Below, one piece after another: positions 1 through 6,150 of a stretch of 7,178 nt of DNA (within the stretch, counting starts at the first letter, position 1; every line of letters begins with the position of its first letter). The notes below the pieces were generated by a model. The model made no database searches and was not told the origin of the DNA. It was given only the letters and a program-made list of their open reading frames with translations. The translations under genes and the position numbers were made by a program. Origin of the DNA: E44-bin32 sp034430615 (GTDB lineage: Bacteria > Chloroflexota > Anaerolineae > Anaerolineales > E44-bin32); NCBI GenBank assembly GCA_034430615.1, contig DAOUEJ010000055.1, forward strand, positions 1 through 7,178. Direction: 5' to 3'.

Positions 1-419
1 CGTCGACTCTTCACCCCAAACCACATCGCCACAAGCACAGCACCTATGAGCATAAGCCAGGGCAGATCCAGCGCGAATCCTACGAGCAGAACCACGAACC
101 CCAACCACCCGATTACCGTCGCCGCCATCTTCGGACGTCGGGCATTGAGAGCAACCTGCGGCTCTTGTCCAATGAGAGTTGGATCAAGTTTCTTTCTCAG
201 CGACTGAATTGAGGGCTCGGTCAGCGTTGAGCCATCGGGGAAGACCAGCGTGGGTACGCTTTCGTTTCCTGCGTTGATTTCCCGGACACGCAATCGTCCA
301 GGTTCGTCCCGTCGAATGTCCACGTAGGTATACTCTACCCCAAGTTTATCCAGTGCAGCCTGCACCGAGTGGACCTGGGGGCAGTAGGCATGTCCGTAGA
401 ATACGATTGGATCGGGCAT
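1..419 (-). CDS. Membrane-anchored glutaredoxin-like protein, single cysteine (partial at left edge)
   Basis: The 139 visible residues have a thioredoxin-fold glutaredoxin domain at about 3-82. The active site is HAYCPQV with one cysteine (C13), which makes it monothiol rather than CxxC. The cis-proline motif SVPT (54-57) and the FPDGSTLTEPS strand-helix (60-70) complete the fold. Two hydrophobic segments follow at about 99-118 and 120-136, so the redox domain appears tethered to the membrane, probably on the cytoplasmic side because no signal peptide precedes it. The frame is still open at base 1, so a few C-terminal residues are missing. The ATG lies 14 bp after the TGA of the upstream lipoprotein gene, and a GAGG overlapping that TGA can serve as its ribosome site, so the two are probably cotranscribed. 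I recall the CPQV form from Chloroflexi proteins near mycoredoxin/NrdH. The expected role is thiol or mixed-disulfide reduction; the substrate is unknown. Confidence 0.85.
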   Translation of the reverse strand, partial: MPDPIVFYGHAYCPQVHSVQAALDKLGVEYTYVDIRRDEPGRLRVREINAGNESVPTLVFPDGSTLTEPSIQSLRKKLDPTLIGQEPQVALNARRPKMAATVIGWLGFVVLLVGFALDLPWLMLIGAVLVAMWFGVKSR

Positions 420-433
420 CGGTTTATGCTGCC

Positions 434-1192
434 TCAAGGCACGCAGATAGGCGGGGGAGTCCCCGAATACGTTGGCGTGATGGCGGAACCCGTCTGGTTG
501 AAGGTCGTGCCATCCCAGGTGTACTGGAGCGTTTGCCTGTTGCAGGGACAGCAGTTTGGTTCACCGTAAAGGTAAAGCGACTGTTCGAAAATGATGTTGT
601 CGCCAACTTTGCTCCACGTCCCATGAACGCCTTCGTTGAAGTACACCCGGGTTAGTCCGGCTCCATTCCAGACGTGGATGCCGAGCTCGAGAATGGCGCC
701 GGAGCCCGAGTAGCGCATAGGGACGATCACCAGCTTCTGACAGCCACCAAATATGTAATAACCCGCCTGGTCCTCGATCTGGCGGATCATAGGATCTCCA
801 CCAGCGATATTCCAGACGTTGACCCAACCCGACCCATCCCAGTCATCGACCGAGATGGTTTTCCCACTCGCCCCACCATTTGTGAGTCGAAGCCGCTGGT
901 AGGTGCCATCGCAGTTCAAGCTTATGCTCCCGGCCGGCGGCTCCGGTGTGACCGTGGGCGGAACGGGCGTCGGTGGTACCGGCGTTGGCGGGACAGGGGT
1001 GTCGCTGGGGATGAGTGTTGGATCGATGCTGGTGGGTGTGGGGCCAACTGATGTAGGGATATCGCCTCGGATAACTTTCGGTGTTTCTGAGGTAGGTGTT
1101 GCAGCCGGTAATGGAAGGTTGCAGCCCGCCATGAATAGGACCAGGATGACCAAGTAGATCATGGGGACAGATGCCTGGTGCATACGTGTCAT
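434..1192 (-). CDS. Thr/Pro-linker lipoprotein of unknown function
   Basis: The protein has 252 residues from the chosen start. Residues 1-24 are a lipoprotein signal peptide: hydrophobic LVILVLF, then the lipobox MAGC with C24 as the predicted acylated cysteine. Residues about 31-86 are a low-complexity Thr/Pro/Ser linker containing tandem PVPPT units. Residues about 87-235 form a beta-rich, Trp/Gly/Tyr-rich domain with C94, C151 and a CCPC cluster (214-217); I do not recognise this domain. The tail is proline-rich and ends in CVP. It should sit on the outer face of the membrane. The ATG at 1192 is preferred over an in-frame GTG 189 bp upstream because it puts the lipobox at the normal place and lies downstream of a promoter at 1249-1277. 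A weak GGAG is 12 bases before it, and ATG 1183 is an alternative start. It is followed closely by the glutaredoxin-like gene, which suggests a redox or disulfide connection to its paired cysteines. Confidence 0.8.
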   Translation of the reverse strand: MTRMHQASVPMIYLVILVLFMAGCNLPLPAATPTSETPKVIRGDIPTSVGPTPTSIDPTLIPSDTPVPPTPVPPTPVPPTVTPEPPAGSISLNCDGTYQRLRLTNGGASGKTISVDDWDGSGWVNVWNIAGGDPMIRQIEDQAGYYIFGGCQKLVIVPMRYSGSGAILELGIHVWNGAGLTRVYFNEGVHGTWSKVGDNIIFEQSLYLYGEPNCCPCNRQTLQYTWDGTTFNQTGSAITPTYSGTPPPICVP

Positions 1193-1248
1193 TTGCTGAG
1201 TCCGATCTCCGCCATACGCAATCTTAAGGCGCGCCCACAAATCATGGT

Positions 1249-1277
1249 AGTTTAGAGAAAAGGATTCCGGAGTGCAA
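1249..1277 (-). promoter_or_regulatory. Sigma70-type promoter of the lipoprotein-glutaredoxin unit
   Basis: Read on the minus strand, TTGCAC (1277-1272) is followed after 17 bases by TAAACT (1254-1249). This matches the -35 and -10 consensus in four positions each with ideal spacing. Transcription would begin near 1242, about 50 bases before the ATG at 1192. That position also argues against the longer open frame that starts at 1381. Confidence 0.5.
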
Positions 1278-1322
1278 TTTATCAGGATTGGAATTCTGGT
1301 TTGATAATCCTCTTCACCAAGT

Positions 1323-1349
1323 TTGCCTCCTTTTCGCTGTGGATATATT
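1323..1349 (+). promoter_or_regulatory. Weak candidate promoter for the interrupted lipoprotein gene
   Basis: TTGCCT (1323-1328) and TATATT (1344-1349) are separated by 15 bases, shorter than the usual 16-18. They lie about 50 bases before the ATG at 1400. The -10 box is good and the spacing is poor, so this is tentative. It would be divergent from the promoter at 1249-1277. Confidence 0.28.
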
Positions 1350-1385
1350 GTTACCACAATGGAAGGACATCCCCCGCTCACTTAC

Positions 1386-1391
1386 AGGAGG
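1386..1391 (+). promoter_or_regulatory. Consensus ribosome binding site AGGAGG
   Basis: A perfect AGGAGG stands 8 bases before ATG 1400. It is the strongest Shine-Dalgarno sequence in the window. It identifies 1400 as the original start of the plus-strand lipoprotein, even though that frame meets TAG at codon 10. Confidence 0.75.
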
Positions 1392-1399
1392 ATCAAGCA

Positions 1400-2191
1400 A
1401 TGCAGCGCATGCTCTGTCCGCTCCGATAGGTATCACTCCTGGCGATCGTGTCCATTCTGAATGCCTGTAGCAGCGCAGAGCCCCTTCCTACACAGGCAGT
1501 CCAACAGCCAACTACTGCGATACCAGCTTCACCCACAGCAAGACCTTCATTAACGGCAACCGAAACACTTACCCCGACTCCCTCATCAACGCCTACACAC
1601 ACGTCTTCGCCGACTCAAACCGAAACTCCAACCCCGGAAAATACGCGCACCGAAACAGTTACACCGACAGAGCCGCCTCCGGTGATAATCGCAAATGGAA
1701 GCGTTAATTGTCGCTACGGACCTGACGCAGCCTACCTTTATGCCTGGGGGCTCTCGCAGGGTGACATAGCTGAGGTCAAGGGAAAAAACTATGCGGGTAC
1801 CTGGTTATGGATTGTTCCGCACGATACAGTTTGGACATGTTGGGTTGCGGCCTCGGTCGTTACTCTCAATGTAGAACTCGAGAGCATTCCAGCTATCTTT
1901 CCTGTACTGCTCACCAACAATCAAGTGCCTGCTCCGAGTGGTGTGCACGCAGTTCGCGCCGGAAATAACGTGACCCTATCCTGGAATCCAGCCCCCCCAT
2001 CCGTTGACCTGGGTTACTTGATTGAGGCCCGCATCTGCCTCGGGGCTTACCAATGGGATGTTGTCTACAGTACACTCAATCCTTCCTACGTCATCAATGA
2101 TCCCCAAACCTGCGGAGCGGCTTCGTATGGACAGGTGCGCGTGTTCAATTAGCTAGGCTATTCCACGGCTGTCAAAATTAATTGGCCGTAA
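1400..2191 (+). pseudogene. Lipoprotein with SH3-like and Fn3-like domains, interrupted by two in-frame TAG codons
   Basis: Reading from ATG 1400 (perfect AGGAGG before it) gives MQRMLCPLR, TAG at 1427-1429, then VSLLAIVSILNAC in the same frame. Together these make a normal lipoprotein signal peptide with C23 as the lipidated residue. A Thr/Pro/Ser linker (about 24-93) follows. Next is a bacterial SH3-like domain (about 95-157; VNCRYGPD, then W, G and W positions) and a fibronectin-III-like domain (about 176-250; VTLSWNPAP). The frame meets a second TAG at 2150-2152 and then continues with LGYSTAVKINWP to TAA 2189-2191. That tail resembles the GY-x-VKI-WP ending I associate with this lipoprotein type. 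The uninterrupted segment 1448-2152 (GTG start, 234 residues) has no ribosome site and no complete signal peptide. Intact, the protein would be 263 residues, anchored on the outer membrane face, probably binding surface polymers. It is a recent pseudogene, a readthrough gene, or a pair of sequence errors. Confidence 0.7.
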
Positions 2192-2345
2192 GGGAAGAAA
2201 AATATTTTTTACGATCACATTCCAGACATGGCTCTACCCGATCGAGATCCCGAAAGATGTGGTTTTCCACCTGATCCCCGCCGTACATAACCACCTCTCC
2301 GAACCAGATTCAGGATGGTATTTCGGTTTTGGTGGAGTCAAATAA
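2157..2345 (+). other. Open frame without a start codon, possible gene remnant
   Basis: One frame stays open from just after a TAG at 2154 to TAA 2343-2345. Its later part, from about 2205, reads like protein: FQTWLYPIEIPKDVV, then HLIPAVHNHL and SGWYFGFGGVK, rich in aromatic residues and ending on a stop. There is no ATG. The first GTG is at 2259, and no ribosome site stands before it. It overlaps the tail of the interrupted lipoprotein in another frame. I do not recognise the family. It may be the C-terminal scrap of a deleted gene or chance. Confidence 0.25.
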
Positions 2346-2374
2346 CCGATATTATAAGAGAACCGGATCAAACC

Positions 2375-3859
2375 TCAGGGGTCGACATACCCTCTTAATC
2401 CATCCAATATCCGCACCATCGCCAGCGTATCCAGTTCACAGTAGGCCCAGAGTGCAGCGCGCAGCGCAGTGACTTGCGTCGAATCGTGCTCATCCTCGAG
2501 CTGGAAGAAGGCCTCCATGGCTGCCTCGCCATGTTGAATATCCAGCACCTCGTAGGAAAGATCCTGGGCGAAGACCGGAAGGACCACTTTGAGCGAGTTC
2601 GAACCACCCATATCCGGGTGCCAGAACCAACGCTTGCGGAAGGGGTCGAGCAGATCCACCATGCGCTCCATCCGAGACTCGATTTCGGCGGCTTGCTCAG
2701 GATATGCCCGCGCCAGCTCTGCCAGTATGCCCTGCTCGAACGGCCGGTGGTAGACGACGATATCTCCTGAGCTAACTGTGTCCACCAGCAAGCGCTCCAA
2801 GAACTCCGGCCTGGGATCCGTACCGGCCTGCGCCAGGAAACCATGATGTGTGACGTCACCTCCCGGTTGCTCCTGGATGTGCAGTGAGTACTGGAAGGGC
2901 AGCTGGCTGTACGGGCTCAGCCCTTCGTAGCGGGGGATCGGGTGCCCGATCGTCTCGAAGTCCAGGTAGCAGAGCGGATAGGTCAGCGAATCGAGGAAGG
3001 TCTGCAGCTGCATCCGGTCGTGGATCGTCTCCCCGGCCTTATGCGCCGCTATGTGGAACAGCGAGCGCTTGTCAAGAGGTTCATCGGCAGGGATGGATTC
3101 AATCTGGGTTATTCCCTGTTGGTAGAGCCCGTAGGCTTTCTTCCCAATGAAGTAGACGTCAAAGACAGAAGGCTGCGGCAGGTGTGACCAACAGTGCTGT
3201 TTGAAGCTGCACTCCACAGGATCCGTGCAGTGCGGACCGATGTCGATGCTTGGGACTACCTCACTCGCCAGCACCGACTTGCAAGCCGCAAGCTCAGTTT
3301 CGACTTGTTTTTGAAGTGCGAGCACATCATCGAGAAGTGACACCTCAGTGAAGAGCTGCCCAGGATCGAGGTCGCCGCTTCGTGCGTATTCACGGTTCAA
3401 ACGGAGCAGCGCGGCATCCTCGAGCACCAGTCCAGAATGCTGGAGCACATAATATTGGATGGCCACGTCCCACAGGTGCTCGGGCTTGGCGCTGGTCGTG
3501 CTCTTGACCTCGATCAAGCGCCAGCCATGCTCGCCGTGCAGCAGGATGTCGGCCACGACCCGCACACCTTCTGCCTCGAAGGCCGCCTCATAAATGACTT
3601 GAGCGTTATTGTCGATCGCCTCGCGCGTGCGGTCGAGCGATTCCTGGTAGGAATCCGGGACGCGCGCCACCTTTCCCCCCGGGTAGCGCGCCTGTGCCAC
3701 CTGTCCCACCAATTGACCCAACCGCATACGTAGCTGTGCGCCAGCATCGGGAGGTGGTGCCAGTTCGGGCTGCAGCGTATTCAGCATGAGCGCCTTCTTG
3801 CACTGCACGCCGAGCAGGAAGATTGATTTGTTTAGCAATGCTTCAGGCAAAGGATCCAT
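2375..3859 (-). CDS. DUF2779-type dual nuclease: Cas4-like PD-(D/E)XK module fused to a DEDD-type exonuclease module
   Basis: The protein has 494 residues. The N-terminal half (about 10-230) has RecB/Cas4-family marks: C20 in VQCKKALML, a conserved D104, IEVKS (E117, K119) as the PD-(D/E)XK core, Q135 in IQYY, and C211, C217 and C223. The four cysteines have the Cas4/AddB spacing for a 4Fe-4S cluster. The C-terminal half (about 290-490) has YLDFET (D300, E302), VVYHRPFEQGI (F374, E375), D402, NSLKVVLP (421-428) and YCELDTL (D477), matching DEDD-type 3'-5' exonuclease motifs as in TM0106-like and DUF2779 proteins. The start ATG has GGAG 5 bases upstream (3865-3868). The product is cytoplasmic and predicted to cut DNA or RNA using metal ions. 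No partner genes adjoin it: the transporter upstream is 197 bp away, and the next gene downstream is on the other strand. The domain family is clear; the substrate and biological role are not known to me. Confidence 0.85.
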   Translation of the reverse strand: MDPLPEALLNKSIFLLGVQCKKALMLNTLQPELAPPPDAGAQLRMRLGQLVGQVAQARYPGGKVARVPDSYQESLDRTREAIDNNAQVIYEAAFEAEGVRVVADILLHGEHGWRLIEVKSTTSAKPEHLWDVAIQYYVLQHSGLVLEDAALLRLNREYARSGDLDPGQLFTEVSLLDDVLALQKQVETELAACKSVLASEVVPSIDIGPHCTDPVECSFKQHCWSHLPQPSVFDVYFIGKKAYGLYQQGITQIESIPADEPLDKRSLFHIAAHKAGETIHDRMQLQTFLDSLTYPLCYLDFETIGHPIPRYEGLSPYSQLPFQYSLHIQEQPGGDVTHHGFLAQAGTDPRPEFLERLLVDTVSSGDIVVYHRPFEQGILAELARAYPEQAAEIESRMERMVDLLDPFRKRWFWHPDMGGSNSLKVVLPVFAQDLSYEVLDIQHGEAAMEAFFQLEDEHDSTQVTALRAALWAYCELDTLAMVRILDGLRGYVDP

Positions 3860-3864
3860 CTGAT

Positions 3865-3868
3865 CTCC
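3865..3868 (-). promoter_or_regulatory. Ribosome binding site of the dual nuclease gene
   Basis: GGAG on the minus strand, 5 bases before the ATG at 3859, supports that start over later methionines. Confidence 0.55.
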
Positions 3869-4056
3869 GGATTGCGAAAACGTGGATACCGCGGGCCTGG
3901 TTATTTGCCATCAGCCCCACACCATTAATCAATTTTTCATACAAGCAGGCCGCGTGGTGAATAAACTTCCCGGCGAAGCGAGATGATTACGCAACACCTC
4001 TTGCTAGATTGTAGGTCTATTCGGTGAAAATGTAGGAAAGGCTGTCGCACCTTGGA

Positions 4057-5319
4057 CTAGTCAATTTTGGGCTTGTGATGGCCGAGGAGCCTATAACTCA
4101 AGACCACTGCCACAAGAAATACGACCGCTGCGGCTCGGTACATGGCTGCATAACCGAACGAATCTATGCACCAGCCAGCCAGGAAGGGCGACGCCAGTGT
4201 TGCCGGCGCAACGAGCGTGTTCGCCATCCCGATGTAGGTCGACTGCTCGTCGGGTGAACCGAACTCCAGGCTGAAGACCATCGTCGTCGTCCAACCGACG
4301 ACACTTGCCACGCCGGCCAGGCCAAAGATCACGAACCAGGCCGGTATCGAGGTTAGCCACCCGGCCAGGACAACACTGAGCAGCCCCGTAAGTGCACCAA
4401 ATAGTAGCACGACCCGGTGGCCTTTGCGGTCGCCCAGCACACCCAGGATCGGGTTGGCAAGCATGTCACAGAAGATAAGCACACCTGTCAACCATCCCAC
4501 CAGTCCGGCGCCGGCGCCCAGCTCACCTACGGCATAGACTGCGTAGTATGAGAAGGCGCCCATGCCGAGTTGGAAGAAGAACTTCTGGAGCAGGAACCAG
4601 CGGAAGTCGACGTCGGACGCCAAGAGCCGTTTGACCTCAGCCCAAGTATTGGCACGGTGCCCAATCGGCAGCGATGGGGCATGATCATCCTCACGGGTAG
4701 CCGCCAAGAAGAAGAAGGAGATGACCATGCTGCCACTGGCCAGCAAGAAGCAGAGCGTAAAATCGAGCGGGGAGTTATAGCGTTCCAGGATTTGACCGGC
4801 TACGACAGCGGTGATGCTGGCGAGCAGGTTTGCGGCCGAGGACTGCGTCCCGAAAAACCTTCCCCGCCAGGGTCTGGGAATGATCTTGCTGACCATCGAC
4901 TGCCAGACGGTGGCTGTGAGACCTCCTCCTACTCCTTGCCAGATGAGCAGGATAAAAACGACTGTCAGTGCCGTCGTCCGGCTGAGCCCGGGCAGGAACC
5001 ACGCCAGCAGCGCCAGGCCCAGGAACGGCAGGCGTTCGAAGGTCGTCATCGCCAGCACCATCGGCTTGTAGCGTGAGAGGCGGCGGATGCGGCTGCTGGT
5101 GAACAGCTGCGGCAGCTGCCACCCGACGGCGTGGATCGCAGGAATCAACCCAATCAAGATTGGCGAGTCGGTCAATTGGCTGACAAAGAGCGGGATGATG
5201 GTAATGAAGGAGGCAAACCCGAGCGCGGAACCAAAGAAGACACCATCCATGATGTTGACGATGGTGTTAAAGCGCACATGATCGTGTGCGGTGCCGACCT
5301 GGGACGAACCTTCGCTCAT
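4057..5319 (-). CDS. Major facilitator superfamily transporter
   Basis: The protein has 420 residues, a typical MFS length, with about 12 hydrophobic segments in two six-helix halves. Approximate spans are 21-48, 53-73, 87-109, 115-135, 158-176, 186-207, then 240-263, 271-295, 303-322, 326-350, 363-385 and 390-411. The loop between the halves (about 208-238) is charged. RGRFFG (152-157) follows the fourth helix, and GDRKGHR (296-302) in the second half matches the MFS loop motif G-x-x-x-D-(R/K)-x-G-(R/K). The N-terminal 18 residues are polar and cytoplasmic. It should move a small solute or drug across the inner membrane by ion coupling; the substrate cannot be read from sequence. The gene ends in TAG after a short polar tail (HHKPKID), as expected for this family, so TAG is a real stop here. 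It appears monocistronic, with a -10 box at 5379-5384. Confidence 0.9.
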   Translation of the reverse strand: MSEGSSQVGTAHDHVRFNTIVNIMDGVFFGSALGFASFITIIPLFVSQLTDSPILIGLIPAIHAVGWQLPQLFTSSRIRRLSRYKPMVLAMTTFERLPFLGLALLAWFLPGLSRTTALTVVFILLIWQGVGGGLTATVWQSMVSKIIPRPWRGRFFGTQSSAANLLASITAVVAGQILERYNSPLDFTLCFLLASGSMVISFFFLAATREDDHAPSLPIGHRANTWAEVKRLLASDVDFRWFLLQKFFFQLGMGAFSYYAVYAVGELGAGAGLVGWLTGVLIFCDMLANPILGVLGDRKGHRVVLLFGALTGLLSVVLAGWLTSIPAWFVIFGLAGVASVVGWTTTMVFSLEFGSPDEQSTYIGMANTLVAPATLASPFLAGWCIDSFGYAAMYRAAAVVFLVAVVLSYRLLGHHKPKID

Positions 5320-5378
5320 GATGTGTATCTCAAGCCGGCCAATGTGCGTGATGCAAGCCAGCGATGGGATCGGCGGCT

Positions 5379-5384
5379 ATTATA
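5379..5384 (-). promoter_or_regulatory. Perfect -10 box (TATAAT) upstream of the MFS gene
   Basis: TATAAT on the minus strand lies about 60 bases before the ATG at 5319. The region 16-18 bases upstream (TGATGC or GATGCA) is only a poor -35. A start near 5372 would give a leader of about 53 bases. Part of the promoter upstream region coincides with the repeat unit beginning near 5405. Confidence 0.45.
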
Positions 5385-5404
5385 AGCGAGGAATGCCCCT
5401 ATGC

Positions 5405-5450
5405 ATCATTGCGTGCTCTGCCCTAAAAGGGTATGGCAATCCTTACCCTT
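5405..5450 (+). repeat. Diverged palindromic repeat half-unit A, ending in a 7-bp hairpin
   Basis: The stretch ATCATTGCG...GGCAATCC (5405-5442) lines up with unit C at 5542-5573: both begin TCAYTGCG, have a short CCC/GGG palindrome in the middle, and end G-G-Y-A-ATCC. The 3' part also forms an inverted repeat, AAGGGTA (5427-5433) with TACCCTT (5444-5450) around a 10-base loop. On the minus strand this hairpin is followed by TTTTAG, so it could act as a weak terminator, but it lies more than 250 bases past the CBM48 gene. Confidence 0.4.
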
Positions 5451-5497
5451 GTCGGGTCGATGCTATCCCCGGAGGCCAGGGAGATTGGAGGTGAGGC

Positions 5498-5590
5498 AGA
5501 TTGCTCAGTCACCTGGCGGCACCTCGCACAGACGAATGGGTGTCACTGCGAGCCCCGCAGGGGCGCGGTAATCCATTGAGGATGACAGGG
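5498..5590. repeat. Imperfect inverted-repeat element (half-units B and C)
   Basis: Unit B (5499-5530, GATTGC...CTCGCA) is the approximate reverse complement of unit C (5541-5573, GTGTCACTGCGAG...GGTAATCC). Inside unit C, GCCCC GCA GGGGC (5552-5564) is a perfect 5-bp stem with a 3-base loop. The pattern matches the dispersed palindromic elements (TCATTGCGAG...GCAATC type) that I recall from many environmental bacterial genomes. It encodes nothing and has no transposase nearby. The rest of this gene-free stretch (5320-5378 and 5591-5691) shows no gene. Confidence 0.55.
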
Positions 5591-5691
5591 AACAAGCATC
5601 AGATCTCAAAGCGAATACGAAACGATGACTTTGTCGTCTTCCAGTCCCTCGAGATGAGCCAGGTGGGATGCTCTCCTGTCTGAATAGAGAA

Positions 5692-5705
5692 AGGATTTGA
5701 ATCCT
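5692..5705 (-). terminator. Weak hairpin at the end of the CBM48 gene
   Basis: AGGAT and ATCCT pair around a 4-base loop and overlap the TAG stop. On the minus strand they are followed by the pyrimidine-rich TTCTCTATT. The stem is short and AT-rich, so termination here is doubtful. Confidence 0.2.
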
Positions 5706-6018
5706 ACGGCTGAGGCAGCCGCAGCAGGCAGTTATCACTCCCTGTATTGTTCGGCACGTAGCCGTCAGCATGCCAATCGTTGAACCAGTCTGTCCCATTG
5801 ATCACATAACGGAACTGGTACTCGCCTGGTTGGAGTTCATGGGCCAGGCTGTAGACGGTCTTCCGCAGCTTGAGCGGGTGGATGGACTTGTTCCAATCGT
5901 TGAAATCACCCACGAGGTGGACGCTGCGGACATTAACGCCGACAGGCCATTCCTCCTTCGGTAGCTCGAATTTCACCTTCCAGATTTGACGCGATTTAAC
6001 ATACGTTTTCGTAATCAT
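5704..6018 (-). CDS. Stand-alone CBM48 / isoamylase early-set domain protein
   Basis: The protein has 104 residues. It is almost entirely one immunoglobulin-like carbohydrate-binding module of the CBM48/glycogen-recognition type. Marks are VHLVGDFNDWN (33-43), a central basic stretch with L49 and K50, LQPGEYQFRYVING (62-75), W78 and NDW (80-82), then D85 and a PNNTGSDN turn near the end. Such domains usually sit in front of glycogen branching or debranching catalytic domains, or form the AMPK beta subunit; here no catalytic domain is attached. The ATG at 6018 is chosen over one at 6057 because AGAGG (6025-6029) stands 6 bases before it and the domain begins at once. There is no signal peptide, so the protein is cytoplasmic. 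It ends in TAG exactly where the domain ends. The likely role is binding alpha-glucan or acting as a small regulatory subunit; the partner is unknown. Confidence 0.85.
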   Translation of the reverse strand: MITKTYVKSRQIWKVKFELPKEEWPVGVNVRSVHLVGDFNDWNKSIHPLKLRKTVYSLAHELQPGEYQFRYVINGTDWFNDWHADGYVPNNTGSDNCLLRLPQP

Positions 6019-6024
6019 CTCACA

Positions 6025-6029
6025 CCTCT
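6025..6029 (-). promoter_or_regulatory. Ribosome binding site of the CBM48 gene
   Basis: AGAGG on the minus strand, 6 bases before ATG 6018. It decides this start against the in-frame ATG at 6057, which would add 13 residues unlike the family. Confidence 0.6.
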
Positions 6030-6150
6030 TGAGTTCCGCATGTCGATCGGAGCGCACCGGCTGGCCGCGTTGATCGAAAGAGTGGAAAGATCATCGAGGC
6101 TCACGATAGCAAGCCGACTGAAGCATGCAATAGATTTTCGAGGACTAGGG

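Noticed and set aside
930..1020. Tandem GGxACxGGxGTxGG DNA repeat as a mobile or CRISPR-like array
   Set aside because: It is the coding sequence for the PVPPT linker repeats of the lipoprotein, with no spacers.
1193..1381. N-terminal extension of the minus-strand lipoprotein to a start at 1381
   Set aside because: The extra 63 residues have no ribosome site, lie upstream of the promoter at 1249-1277, and would bury the lipoprotein signal peptide inside the protein.
2474..3733. Plus-strand open frames opposite the dual nuclease gene
   Set aside because: They are antisense frames of a high-GC gene with strong family motifs on the minus strand, and they show no recognisable domains or ribosome sites.
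5685..5720. tRNA-like T-arm sequence (GGATTTGAATCC)
   Set aside because: It lacks the TTC of a T-loop, and no acceptor stem, D-arm or anticodon arm can be placed around it. It overlaps the end of a clear gene.
1400..6018. Genome-wide reassignment of TAG to an amino acid
   Set aside because: The MFS gene (stop at 4057-4059) and the CBM48 gene (stop at 5704-5706) end with TAG exactly where their families end, so TAG works as a stop in this genome.
6019..6057. Longer CBM48 start at 6057
   Set aside because: It adds 13 residues unlike the domain, while AGAGG stands 6 bases before the ATG at 6018.
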